Source: an uncultured Alphaproteobacteria bacterium
GTDB lineage: Bacteria; Pseudomonadota; Alphaproteobacteria; RF32; CAG-239
Length of the DNA: 55,686 bases
Direction: 5' to 3'
Assembly: GCA_944391445.1 (NCBI GenBank)
Contig: CALXTL010000012.1
Span: 1-55,686, forward strand
Under the pieces are notes generated by a model. The model made no database searches. It was not told where the DNA came from and worked only from the letters and a program-made list of their open reading frames with translations. Shown here piece by piece: positions 33,407-41,131 of this stretch (its first letter is position 1; the number at the start of each line of letters is the position of its first letter). A program made the translations under genes and the position numbers.

Positions 33407-35167
33407 ATGCAAACATACAGAACACATACCTGCGGCGAGCTGCGCGCAGCGGACGCAGGCAAAGAAGTCAGACTTGCCGGATGGATTCACCGCAAACGTA
33501 ATTTGGGCAATTTGTGTTTTGTTGATTTGCGGGATCATTACGGAATCACGCAGTGCGTCGTGAGCAGCGATTCCGAACTTTTTGCTAAGATTCAGACCCT
33601 GCGGCCGGAATCGGTGATTGGCGTCGGCGGTCATGTCGTGATGCGCGAAAGCATCAATAAAAATATGCCGACCGGTGATATTGAGATTAAAATTTCCGAT
33701 ATTGAAGTTTATTCCGAAGCGGATGTCTTGCCGTTTCAGGTGGCGATTGAAGATGATGCGCCGGAAGAGATTCGTCTCAAATATCGTTTTTTGGATTTGC
33801 GCAAAGAACGTATTCATCAAAATATTATGTTGCGTTCGGCTGTGATTCAACGTTCCCGCGAGTTGATGCGCGAACAAGGGTTTAATGAATTTCAAACGCC
33901 GATTTTGACAGCTTCTTCACCGGAGGGGGCACGCGATTTTTTGGTTCCCTCACGCCTGAATCCCGGTAAGTTTTATGCTTTGCCGCAGGCACCGCAACAG
34001 TTTAAGCAGTTGTTGATGGTATCTGGGTTTGACAAATATTTTCAGATTGCGCCGTGTTTCCGCGATGAAGATCCCCGTGCCGACCGCAGCCCCGGCGAGT
34101 TTTATCAGATGGATATGGAGATGAGCTTTGCCACTCAGGAAGATGTTTTTGCGGTGATTGAACATACATTGGGGACGATTTTTAACGAATTTGCCAATGG
34201 TAAAAAGGTTGACCAGGCGCCGTTTGTGCATATTCCGTTCCGGGAAGCTATGCTGAAGTACGGTTCCGATAAACCGGATCTGCGCAATCCCCTGTTTTTG
34301 CAGGATGCGACGGCATTGTTTGGCCGCAGCGGTTTTGGTGTTTATGATGCGCTGGTGCAAGAAGGCAAGATGATTAAGGCTCTGTTGTTGAAGGGCATGG
34401 CCGAAAAACCGCGTTCTTTCTTTGACAAGCTTGATGCTTATGCCAAGGAAGAGGGTATGGGCGGCGTGGCTTATATTGCCTTTGCTTCTGCCGGGGTCAA
34501 AGGTATTTCGCGGATGTTGGGCGAAGCCAAGACGGAAGAGGTTCGGCAAAAGCTTGGCGCTTCTGTCGGCGATGCGATTTTGTTTGTGGCCGGCAAAGGC
34601 CTGAAATTTGATAAGTTCAGCGGGCGTTTGCGCAATAAAGTCGGCGAAGAGCTTGGGTTGACGGATAAAAACGCGTTCAAAATGTGCTGGATTGTCGATT
34701 TTCCGTTTTATGAGGAAAATGACGAGACCGGTGCCATTGAATTTTCGCATAATCCGTTTTCAATGCCTCAAGGCGGTATGGATGCGCTGCTTAATAAAAA
34801 TCCGCTGGATATTCTGGCTTATCAGTATGATTTCGTCTGCAATGGCGTTGAACTGTTGTCGGGCGGCGTGCGCAACCATTCTCCGGAAATTATGTATAAG
34901 GTTTTTGAAATTGCCGGTTATGACCATAGTGTGGTGGATAATAAATTCGGCGGGATGATTAACGCTTTTAAGTTCGGCGCCCCACCGCACGCCGGTGCGG
35001 CCTATGGTATGGACCGCTTGATTATGCTGCTGTTGGATGAAGAAGTGATCCGCGATGTGATTGCTTTTCCGCTTAACGGCAAAGCTCAGGATCTGATGAT
35101 GCAGGCGCCAAACGAACCAACCGAGCGGCAGTTGAAAGAATTGCATATCAAAGTGGTGACAGATTAA
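33407..35167 (+). CDS. aspS: Aspartyl-tRNA synthetase
   Basis: Class II synthetase charging tRNA(Asp). The 586-residue product has an N-terminal OB-fold anticodon domain (VRLAGWIHRKRNLGNLCFVDLRDHYG) and motif 1 around MREQGFNEFQTPIL. Motif 2 is FRDEDPRADRSPGEFYQMD, the bacterial GAD insertion lies in the middle, and motif 3 is GAAYGMDRLIMLLL. ATG 33407 with AGAGGTTGAT is chosen; a longer in-frame reading back to 33263 crosses the upstream terminator. Alphaproteobacterial enzymes are often non-discriminating (also charging tRNA(Asn)); this cannot be settled here. Confidence 0.97.
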   Translation: MQTYRTHTCGELRAADAGKEVRLAGWIHRKRNLGNLCFVDLRDHYGITQCVVSSDSELFAKIQTLRPESVIGVGGHVVMRESINKNMPTGDIEIKISDIEVYSEADVLPFQVAIEDDAPEEIRLKYRFLDLRKERIHQNIMLRSAVIQRSRELMREQGFNEFQTPILTASSPEGARDFLVPSRLNPGKFYALPQAPQQFKQLLMVSGFDKYFQIAPCFRDEDPRADRSPGEFYQMDMEMSFATQEDVFAVIEHTLGTIFNEFANGKKVDQAPFVHIPFREAMLKYGSDKPDLRNPLFLQDATALFGRSGFGVYDALVQEGKMIKALLLKGMAEKPRSFFDKLDAYAKEEGMGGVAYIAFASAGVKGISRMLGEAKTEEVRQKLGASVGDAILFVAGKGLKFDKFSGRLRNKVGEELGLTDKNAFKMCWIVDFPFYEENDETGAIEFSHNPFSMPQGGMDALLNKNPLDILAYQYDFVCNGVELLSGGVRNHSPEIMYKVFEIAGYDHSVVDNKFGGMINAFKFGAPPHAGAAYGMDRLIMLLLDEEVIRDVIAFPLNGKAQDLMMQAPNEPTERQLKELHIKVVTD

Positions 35168-35178
35168 ATTTCCGAATT

Positions 35179-35207
35179 AAAAAAGCCGGCAGACAGCCGG
35201 CTTTTTT
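35179..35207. terminator. Bidirectional terminator between aspS and the GNAT gene
   Basis: Twelve-base-pair stem aaaaaagccggc / gccggctttttt with a 5-nt loop. It can serve both converging transcripts. Confidence 0.92.
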
Positions 35208-35224
35208 AGAGAAGTTATTTTTAT

Positions 35225-35992
35225 CTATCTTGCTGCCCGAGCGGCAAACATGGTTGCAGACTGCAGATGCGGCCGCGATATCGGTGAAGACGGATACCAT
35301 ATGATGCGGTTGTTTTGTTTGTCCCATTGCGCTCCGATAAAACCCCGCTCAGAAAGCATCATCATTTTATTGAACAGAGCCGGTACATTTTTATGAACGT
35401 CGCGGCCCAAAGCCAGCCGAAATGCCCCGCGCTCCGGCAGAGGCTCCGGTTTGGCATTGAGGCGTTTTTGCAGATAGATAACCTTGGCATTATCTTCGGG
35501 GTCAAAGCCAACCTTGGTGATTCGCATGCCATATTGTATGGCGTTGACCCAACTGGCAGGATTATCGGCAGCAATTTGGGTGATGGCCAGTTTGCGCCCG
35601 TGTTCGGCGGCAACTTGTTCACGAATCCGGAGCATTTGTTTCATCAGGCCGTGTCCGCGGTAATCCGGGTCTACCAAAACGGCTTTGAAAACGGCTAACT
35701 CCGAATTTTTATATTCGCCGGCATATTCGGGGAGATCTCGCGGACTATCATCATCGGGGAGAGATAAGATAGACTGTGAAACCAGGCGATCGTTATCATA
35801 AAGGCCAAAAACGTGCATGTGGTTGCTTTTGAGGGCATTGCTGAAATCGTCGATGGTGCGGTGGAGAATAAAATGCTGCTCATCAGGTTTGAAACCGGCA
35901 ATAATTTTATCCTGCAGATCCAGCAGGCTGCGCAGATCGGCGGTGTTCATTTTTAATTTTTTCAGCGTCAGGCTGAGCGGAGTGTGAGACAT
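35225..35992 (-). CDS. GNAT-family N-acetyltransferase under a leader-peptide attenuator
   Basis: The 255-residue product has a GNAT core. The acetyl-CoA-binding motif A is FKAVLVDPDYRGHGLMKQMLRI, preceded by the β strand HVFGLYDNDRLVSQSILSLP and followed by AADNPASWVNAIQYGMRITKVG. A roughly 75-residue C-terminal extension (RLALGRDVHKNVPALFNKMM…) is outside the usual fold. The substrate is unknown. The upstream region holds a promoter, an Arg-rich leader peptide and an intrinsic terminator, so the gene looks conditionally expressed. ATG 35992 is taken; ATG 35950 is an alternative. No strong Shine-Dalgarno. Confidence 0.8.
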   Translation of the reverse strand: MSHTPLSLTLKKLKMNTADLRSLLDLQDKIIAGFKPDEQHFILHRTIDDFSNALKSNHMHVFGLYDNDRLVSQSILSLPDDDSPRDLPEYAGEYKNSELAVFKAVLVDPDYRGHGLMKQMLRIREQVAAEHGRKLAITQIAADNPASWVNAIQYGMRITKVGFDPEDNAKVIYLQKRLNAKPEPLPERGAFRLALGRDVHKNVPALFNKMMMLSERGFIGAQWDKQNNRIIWYPSSPISRPHLQSATMFAARAAR

Positions 35993-36009
35993 GTTTTGTT
36001 TCTTTCAAT

Positions 36010-36039
36010 AAAAAAGGATTTGAAACAAATTCAAATCCT
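36010..36039 (-). terminator. Attenuator terminator in the GNAT leader
   Basis: Perfect 10-bp stem (aggatttgaa / ttcaaatcct) with a 5-nt loop, followed on the minus strand by TTTTTT. It lies between the leader peptide stop (36078) and the GNAT start (35992). Its 5' base CGCAGG (36037-36042) can pair instead with CCTGCG at leader codons 18-20 (36088-36093). Confidence 0.85.
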
Positions 36040-36077
36040 GCGGTTGTGTCTGAAGATATTGTTGTAAAAAACAGAAC

Positions 36078-36146
36078 TCAGCGTCGTCGCAGGTATGAGC
36101 GGCGTCTTAATCCTCGGAAAGAAATGTGCAAAACAGTATTGATCAT
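36078..36146 (-). CDS. Arg-rich leader peptide, 22 codons
   Basis: A short reading frame starts at ATG 36146 with AAGGA 7 nt upstream and ends at TGA 36078-36080. Seven of 22 codons are Arg (positions 11, 14-16 and 20-22), clustered in the second half, with segments reading LRRR and LRRR at the end. It sits 25 nt below a near-consensus promoter and 39 nt above an intrinsic terminator. This is the layout of amino-acid biosynthetic attenuators (trp, his) and of antibiotic-sensing leader peptides. Basic +X+ motifs are known to favour macrolide-dependent stalling, so either Arg-tRNA supply or a ribosome inhibitor could be the signal. The role is inferred. Confidence 0.75.
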   Translation of the reverse strand: MINTVLHISFRGLRRRSYLRRR

Positions 36147-36166
36147 GATTTTTCCTTGTTTCGGTT

Positions 36167-36195
36167 AAGATAAGGTCAAACAAACCGGTTGTCAA
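36167..36195 (-). promoter_or_regulatory. Promoter of the GNAT leader transcript
   Basis: On the minus strand TTGACA (36190-36195), a 17-nt spacer and TATCTT (36167-36172). Transcription would start about 15 nt before the leader-peptide ATG. Confidence 0.8.
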
Positions 36196-36245
36196 ACAAA
36201 AAAATTGTTTTTAGAATGTTATGACAATATTAAAAGAGAGAAAAA

Positions 36246-37379
36246 ATGTCGGAAGTATTGGATTTGTGTGTTGAGTTGGTGCGTCGCCGAGCCGTCGACG
36301 ATGCCATGGGGTTTATGCGTGCGTATCTGGCGCAAAACGGGTTTGTAACGGAGATCATCAATTGTAAAGCGGCTGACGGCAAAAGTCTGCCCGCGCTTTA
36401 TGCCACGGCAGGGTCCGGCGGCAGACATCTGTTGTTTAACGGACATTTGGATGTTGTGCCGAGCGGTGATGCGGATTTGTGGCAATATCCACCGTTTGCC
36501 GCGGAAATTCATGACGGGTTTTTGTATGGACGCGGAGTGGCCGACATGAAAGGCGGTGCAGCGGCTTTTGCCGCGGCTGCGGCAGAAATGCTTCGCGGCG
36601 GTTTGCAAGAAGGGCGGCTCAGCCTGCTTTTTTCGACTGATGAAGAAGAACCTTTGGTCGATACCACTGAAAAGGCCTTGGCTTTTTTGACCGCGCGCGG
36701 CGAAAAATTTGATTTTGCATTGGTCGGAGAGCCCTCCAATCCGCAACAACTCGGCGAAGAAATTAAAATCGGACGTCGCGGTGACGTGGTGTTGCGTCTT
36801 ATTTGCAATGGCAAGCAGGGACATACGGCTTATCCGCATTTGGCGGATAATCCGGTGCATCATCTGACGGCGCTGTTAACGGCTGTTTTGTCCGACAGGC
36901 TGGATGAGGGCAATGCCTATTTTGATCCGTCAACCGTTCAGGTGACAACATTTGATGTCGGTAATACGGCCTCAAACGTGATACCGGCGCAAGCCCGTGC
37001 ACAGCTTGATATCAGATTCAACAATGAACAAACATCGCAGAAAATCATTGAGCGAATGAAACGGCATATGAAAGCTTCTGCCGGCCGGTTTGAGCTGGAG
37101 AGCGAAGTCGTCGGCGAATCGTTTTTAAGCCCGGTTACGGCGGAGGTGGATTTGCTGAAACAGATTGTTACGGAAATTTGCGGACGGGAACCTGTCTATT
37201 CAACATCGGGCGGAACTTCAGACGCGCGTTTTGTCCGGCGTTATTGTCCGGTGGTTGAATTCGGGCTGACAAACTCCACAATCCATCAGGTCAACGAACG
37301 CGAAAGTCTGGCGCATATTGAAGGACTTGAAAAAATTTATCGTCGTTTTATTTCCGCTTTTTTGATGTCGGGCCGCTGA
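36246..37379 (+). CDS. dapE: Succinyl-diaminopimelate desuccinylase
   Basis: Lysine/peptidoglycan pathway enzyme that removes succinate from N-succinyl-LL-diaminopimelate. The 377-residue product is an M20-type di-zinc hydrolase: FNGHLDVVPSGD and GRGVADMKGG (metal ligands), STDEEEP (catalytic Glu), GEPSNP, and TSGGTSDARF with the C-terminal His in NSTIHQVNE. A dimerisation lid domain lies in the middle. GAGAG precedes the ATG. A likely promoter (TTGTTT, 17 nt, TATTAA) ends about 10 nt upstream, divergent from the GNAT promoter. Confidence 0.94.
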   Translation: MSEVLDLCVELVRRRAVDDAMGFMRAYLAQNGFVTEIINCKAADGKSLPALYATAGSGGRHLLFNGHLDVVPSGDADLWQYPPFAAEIHDGFLYGRGVADMKGGAAAFAAAAAEMLRGGLQEGRLSLLFSTDEEEPLVDTTEKALAFLTARGEKFDFALVGEPSNPQQLGEEIKIGRRGDVVLRLICNGKQGHTAYPHLADNPVHHLTALLTAVLSDRLDEGNAYFDPSTVQVTTFDVGNTASNVIPAQARAQLDIRFNNEQTSQKIIERMKRHMKASAGRFELESEVVGESFLSPVTAEVDLLKQIVTEICGREPVYSTSGGTSDARFVRRYCPVVEFGLTNSTIHQVNERESLAHIEGLEKIYRRFISAFLMSGR

Positions 37380-37452
37380 ATATATAGATAATTGGTTTTT
37401 CGCGGGGTGAAGAAAATATTTTGCTTATTATATCAGCCTGCGGAGGATGCCT

Positions 37453-37686
37453 ATGGAAAAAGAAAAATGGACACTGAAGGACAAGCTGGAAATGGCCGAG
37501 GCTGTTTTTACGATTATTGTGTCGGTCATGGCCATTTGGGGGACGATTGTCGCCTGGGAAAACGGGTTTTGGCATAAACTGAAACATATTGCCGATCATA
37601 TGCATCAGGAATTTACTCAGGCGGAAACAACCGAACGGGAAGAACTGCCGAAAAAAATTGAGCAGGAATTGGAAAAAACATTATGA
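37453..37686 (+). CDS. Small single-pass membrane protein
   Basis: The 77-residue product has a short charged N-terminus and one hydrophobic segment (about residues 16-34, AVFTIIVSVMAIWGTIVAW). A Glu/Lys-rich helical tail with several His follows (KLKHIADHMHQEF). Start ATG 37453 has GGAGG 6 nt upstream; the in-frame ATG at 37447 directly abuts that site and is not used. Function unknown. It may be co-transcribed with dapE. Confidence 0.65.
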   Translation: MEKEKWTLKDKLEMAEAVFTIIVSVMAIWGTIVAWENGFWHKLKHIADHMHQEFTQAETTEREELPKKIEQELEKTL

Positions 37687-37697
37687 ATTTTATTATC

Positions 37698-37727
37698 AAC
37701 GAAAATCTACAGGCAGATATTTTCGTT
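37698..37727. repeat. Inverted repeat upstream of tRNA-Thr
   Basis: Perfect 9-bp arms aacgaaaat / attttcgtt with a 12-nt loop, ending at the -35 box of the tRNA promoter. Either a terminator for the upstream small gene (little T-run) or a protein site at the promoter. Confidence 0.45.
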
Positions 37728-37754
37728 GACATTCGGCAAAGCTTAAGTTATAAG
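37726..37754 (+). promoter_or_regulatory. tRNA-Thr promoter
   Basis: TTGACA (37726-37731), a 17-nt spacer and TATAAG (37749-37754), with the mature tRNA starting 15 nt downstream. Confidence 0.85.
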
Positions 37755-37768
37755 GACTGCTGTTTGAT

Positions 37769-37844
37769 GCCGACTTAGCTCAGTTGGTAGAGCTACTGAT
37801 TTGTAATCAGTGGGTCGGGGGTTCAAGTCCCTCAGTCGGCACCA
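37769..37844 (+). tRNA. tRNA-Thr (anticodon UGU)
   Basis: A 76-nt cloverleaf. The acceptor arms are GCCGACT and AGTCGGC, the D arm is in TTAGCTCAGTTGGTAGAGC, and the anticodon stem CTGA/TCAG has loop TTTGTAA (TGT at 37802-37804). The T arm has GGTTCAAGTCC. Discriminator A and an encoded CCA are present. Confidence 0.97.
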
Positions 37845-37846
37845 TT

Positions 37847-37880
37847 AAAATGCCTCGGCTGTTGTGTTCGCGGCATTTTT
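37847..37880 (+). terminator. tRNA-Thr terminator
   Basis: Stem aaaatgcc / ggcatttt with inner pairing and a following T-run, 2 nt after the encoded CCA. It overlaps the stop of the converging gene by one base. Confidence 0.8.
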
Positions 37881-38785
37881 TATTCTTCTATCAGTTCAGC
37901 CAAGCCAAAGCCGTCATAACCGTAGTTGTTGCCATTGTAAAACAGAAAACCGCGGCCATTGACACGGACAAAGGACGGGTAAGCCATCATCTGCGAATCC
38001 CAACCGGAAGCCGCCAACGGCAGGTTGAGGTCGTGCGCTGTCCAACGGAGGCCGTCTTGGGATTGAGCATAGGCCAGCTGATAAGGTTTTTCTTCACTGC
38101 CATAACCATAATAGATTTTGAAAAGACCGTTTTCTTTAAAGACATATGGTCTGCCGACACGATGGCAATTTTCAGCTACGGGGATGGCCAAAGTGCCGTG
38201 TTCCGGGAAATGGATGCCGTCGGCAGATTCCATATAACGAATATCATATACGGGGAGTGTTTTGTGCCGGCCCGGCAAAAATGTGTTGCCGCCGCCATAC
38301 CATGCTTTATAAATGCCGTTGTCTTCAAATATTGAATGGATGACTCGGAAGAGTTCTTCGCCGGGGACGCGATCAGTGATGGGTGTTTCACGGTATCTGG
38401 TAAAATGCGCACCATCGTCCTGACTGACGGCCAGGCCGGTGAATACGGTAAAGCGTACTTTGGCACCGAGACTGTATCCGGCATAATACAGATATAATTT
38501 TCCGTTCCGGCGTAAAACTGCCGCCGGCGTGACTCCGTTTTCATCAAAGCGCCCGTCTTTGCCAATATCAAGCGCCGGTTCCCGGCAATAGTCCAAAACA
38601 TGCAGCGGGTTATCCCGATTGAGGTCAACATAGCCGACGCGCGAACGGCCTTTAGCGTCTCGAAGACCGCCAAAAACACGAATGCGGTCTTTCATGACCA
38701 GAGGCGTTGGCTGTAAAAAGGAATTGTGATCCCATTGATGCTTTCCTTCAGGGCAGAAAACAAGCCCTTTTCTTTCCCATTTCAT
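37880..38785 (-). CDS. Glycoside-hydrolase-like five-bladed β-propeller protein (GH43/GH130-like fold)
   Basis: The 301-residue cytosolic product has repeated blade motifs: FLQPTPLVMKDRIRVFGGLRD, VTPAAVLRRNGKLYLYYAGYSLGAK, VHSIFEDNGIYKAWYGGG and GRPYVFKENGLFKIYYGYGS, with a final blade YPSFVRVNGRGFLFYNGNNYG. This is the architecture of propeller-type glycosidases and phosphorylases. Catalytic identity cannot be assigned. Family proteins of this type occur in capsule and sugar-nucleotide clusters. It is last in a three-gene operon with a sugar acyltransferase and an FdtA-like isomerase, 1 nt after the former. Confidence 0.65.
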   Translation of the reverse strand: MKWERKGLVFCPEGKHQWDHNSFLQPTPLVMKDRIRVFGGLRDAKGRSRVGYVDLNRDNPLHVLDYCREPALDIGKDGRFDENGVTPAAVLRRNGKLYLYYAGYSLGAKVRFTVFTGLAVSQDDGAHFTRYRETPITDRVPGEELFRVIHSIFEDNGIYKAWYGGGNTFLPGRHKTLPVYDIRYMESADGIHFPEHGTLAIPVAENCHRVGRPYVFKENGLFKIYYGYGSEEKPYQLAYAQSQDGLRWTAHDLNLPLAASGWDSQMMAYPSFVRVNGRGFLFYNGNNYGYDGFGLAELIEE

Positions 38786-38786
38786 G

Positions 38787-39461
38787 TTATTTGTCCTTTA
38801 GCTTGCAAAAACGTTTGGCGCCTATTGGTGCCAGGCGGGCGGGGTTGCCTCTGAGCAGGCTGTCGGGCGGTGTGTTTTTGCCGACAACACTGCCCATGGC
38901 AATGAAGTTGTCGCGACCGATTTTAACGTGGTCGGCAATGCAGGCATTGACGCCAATGAAAGTATTTTCACCGATTTCGCAGAATCCAGAAATAACAACA
39001 TGCGAACTGATAAAACAGTTGTTTTGAATGACGGAGCGGTGGCCAAGGTGGTTGCCGCTCCACATGAAAACATTGTTGCCGACTGATGTAAACGGTTGCA
39101 ACGTGTTGTCTTCCAAAATAAAACAATTTTCGCCAATCGTTACATTTGGCCAGATGAAAGCTTTGGGCGAGATGTAGGAAGCAAAAGAATATCCTTTGGC
39201 TTTGGCCGCCAGATACATTTGGGTGCGGGCACTGTTCAGAGCCCCGCTGCCCATAGCCACGAAAACATCATAGTCTGCCGGCGGATAAATATTTTCCATA
39301 TCTTCAAAGTCAACAACCGGACGATTGCGGAAAGAGTCTTCTTTGCGGTATGCCCGGCTGACGGCAAAAGCAATGATTTTATAATCGGTGTCGGCTGAAA
39401 AATATTCGTCAGCCAGACAAGCTGTTTCGCCGCAGCCGATGATGATAAGATGTTTGTTCAT
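38787..39461 (-). CDS. PglD/NeuD-like sugar O/N-acyltransferase
   Basis: The 224-residue product has an N-terminal Rossmann-like sugar-nucleotide domain (HLIIIGCGETACLADEYF, then VFVAMGSGALNSARTQMY). The C-terminal left-handed β-helix consists of hexapeptide repeats (IWPNVTIGENCFILEDNTLQ, IGENTFIGVNACIADHVKIG). The catalytic His region may be GNHLGHRS. It probably acetylates an amino-sugar nucleotide. ATG 39461 is chosen because AGGGA precedes it; a longer in-frame reading has no ribosome site and runs back toward the upstream gene. Confidence 0.8.
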   Translation of the reverse strand: MNKHLIIIGCGETACLADEYFSADTDYKIIAFAVSRAYRKEDSFRNRPVVDFEDMENIYPPADYDVFVAMGSGALNSARTQMYLAAKAKGYSFASYISPKAFIWPNVTIGENCFILEDNTLQPFTSVGNNVFMWSGNHLGHRSVIQNNCFISSHVVISGFCEIGENTFIGVNACIADHVKIGRDNFIAMGSVVGKNTPPDSLLRGNPARLAPIGAKRFCKLKDK

Positions 39462-39492
39462 GGTATTTTCCCTGTTTGGTTGGCATAACATA

Positions 39493-39909
39493 TTATGCCG
39501 CCTGATTTTGTCGGGCGGCAATTTCTGCGCGGAATTGTTTGTAATCACGGATATAATCGGTTTCATCATAATGTTCGGATGCCAAAATCAACAATACGCA
39601 GTTTTTTGAGAAATGATGAAATTCCCGCCAAGTATATTTTTTGATATACAAACCCTGATCCGGACGGCAAAGACAAAAGGTCCTTCTGTTGAAGCCGTCG
39701 TCGAGCGTAAATTCGCAGCTGCCGCTGAGACAAAAGATCAGCTGCTCCAGCCGGCGGTGAGCATGACAGCCGCGGACAGTATTTTGATTGATGTCGAAAA
39801 TGTAGTATACGCGTTCAATTTTGAACGGAATGTCCTGATTTCCTTCAAGCGCGATCAGAGAACCGCGCTTGTCTTTGTGAATGTTGAATTTTATCAACGT
39901 GTCGTCCAT
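39493..39909 (-). CDS. FdtA/QdtA-like dTDP-4-oxo-6-deoxyglucose 3,4-ketoisomerase (WxcM-like cupin)
   Basis: The 138-residue cupin has KDKRGSLIALEGNQDIPFKIERVYYIFDI, then RGCHAHRRLEQLIFCLSGSCEF and LYIKKYTWREFHHFSKNCVLLILASEHYDETDYIRDY, a close match to the FdtA/QdtA family. These enzymes isomerise dTDP-4-keto-6-deoxyglucose on the way to dTDP-Fuc3NAc or dTDP-Qui3NAc. The next steps need an aminotransferase (absent here) and an acetyltransferase (possibly the following gene). First gene of the operon. Confidence 0.85.
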   Translation of the reverse strand: MDDTLIKFNIHKDKRGSLIALEGNQDIPFKIERVYYIFDINQNTVRGCHAHRRLEQLIFCLSGSCEFTLDDGFNRRTFCLCRPDQGLYIKKYTWREFHHFSKNCVLLILASEHYDETDYIRDYKQFRAEIAARQNQAA

Positions 39910-40064
39910 GAGATAATGTCTAATTTAAATATCTATTAAACATAAGCATATTTGAATATTGCCGGGAAGCAACCGTCTGTCAAGTTTTAAATCAAGATCT
40001 GCAACTTTTTCAAAAGGATATCTTTGAAGCCAAACTAAAAATCAGGAAAAAAGATGAATAGCGG

Positions 40065-40093
40065 TTGACGTTACGGGGGTTTGTTATTATAAC
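40065..40093 (+). promoter_or_regulatory. Promoter of the flippase-like gene
   Basis: TTGACG (40065-40070), a 17-nt spacer and TATAAC (40088-40093). The rest of the 39910-40123 spacer is AT-rich and should also hold the divergent promoter for the sugar operon, which I cannot place. Confidence 0.6.
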
Positions 40094-40123
40094 AAAGGGA
40101 AAAGTTTTTTTGACGGGGTTTTT

Positions 40124-41119
40124 ATGGCCGGAAGAACAAAAAAAATTCTGAAGCGCGCGTTGTCATGGGCAGGGTTGTTTTTCTTTGCCGTGGCGGCTTA
40201 TATGTTGTATGTGCAATTAGCAAAATACAGCTTTGAGGAAATTAAAGCCGCGCTGTTTTCCATTCCGTCGCGCAATATGCTTCTGGCCTGTCTGGCATCG
40301 CTTGGCGGATATGTTGCTTTGTCATCGTATGATTATCTGGCTTTGCGCTATGTAAAACGCCATTTGGCCCCGTGGAAATGGATTTTTGCCGGGTTTGTCG
40401 GCTTTTCGGTCAGCAACAATGCCGGACACGCTATTGTTTCCGGCGGAACGATTCGTTATCGGTTGTATACGCGTTGGCGGTTTCGCGGCGCGGAGATTGT
40501 CCGAATGGTGACTTTTTCCGGTTTTACTTATTTGGTGGCTTGTTTCTTTTTGATTATTGCCGGTTATTTTTTAACGCCCAATCATGCTTTTGGCGACGGT
40601 TCTATTTCTCATTTGACGACGTTGGTGGTTACTTTGGTGTCGGCTGCGGGGTTGCTGGTTTATTTTTGGGCCTCATTGTTCTACAAAAAAACAATTGTTA
40701 TCAAAGGGGTTGAATTTAATATTCCGAGTTTTCCAATGGCTTTGGCGCAAGTAATTATCGGTGCGGCGGATATTTTGATGGCTTCGCTGGTACTGTATTT
40801 TTCTTTAACGCCGTTTGTGAATATTTCTTTCGATGTGTTTATCGGGGTGTTTATTATTGCGCAGGTGCTGGGGGTCTTTAGCCAGGTTCCCGGCGGTTTG
40901 GGCGTGTTTGAAGGGTTGTTTATGTATATTATTCCGGGTGAGCATAATCAGGCCCTTTTATTTGGCGCCCTGATCGCTTACCGCGTTATTTATTATCTGT
41001 TGCCGCTGTTGTTGTCGGCTTTGATTTTGTTTTCTTATGAATCATATTTGCGGTTTGTTAAAAAACAGCAATTGGAGAAGCTGCGTATTTTTAATGCCGA
41101 AAATATGCGGCAATTATAA
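40124..41119 (+). CDS. MprF-type flippase domain / UPF0104-family membrane protein
   Basis: The 331-residue polytopic protein has about eight membrane helices and lacks the aminoacyl-transferase domain of full MprF. Family phrases: ALSSYDYLALRYV, GFSVSNNAGHAIVSGGTIRYRLY, QVLGVFSQVPGGLGVFEGLFMYI and ALIAYRVIYYLLPLLLSALI. Stand-alone members are thought to move lipids or lipid-linked compounds across the inner membrane; the substrate is unknown. It converges with the thioredoxin-like gene. Confidence 0.8.
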   Translation: MAGRTKKILKRALSWAGLFFFAVAAYMLYVQLAKYSFEEIKAALFSIPSRNMLLACLASLGGYVALSSYDYLALRYVKRHLAPWKWIFAGFVGFSVSNNAGHAIVSGGTIRYRLYTRWRFRGAEIVRMVTFSGFTYLVACFFLIIAGYFLTPNHAFGDGSISHLTTLVVTLVSAAGLLVYFWASLFYKKTIVIKGVEFNIPSFPMALAQVIIGAADILMASLVLYFSLTPFVNISFDVFIGVFIIAQVLGVFSQVPGGLGVFEGLFMYIIPGEHNQALLFGALIAYRVIYYLLPLLLSALILFSYESYLRFVKKQQLEKLRIFNAENMRQL

Positions 41120-41131
41120 GGGGTTGAGGCT

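Noticed and set aside
33950..34750. 266-codon minus-strand frame opposite aspS
   Set aside because: Antisense shadow of a conserved synthetase with no promoter or ribosome site.
37769..40123. tRNA-Thr as attachment site of a genomic island
   Set aside because: No copy of the tRNA 3' end was found at the far side of the sugar operon, and there is no integrase.
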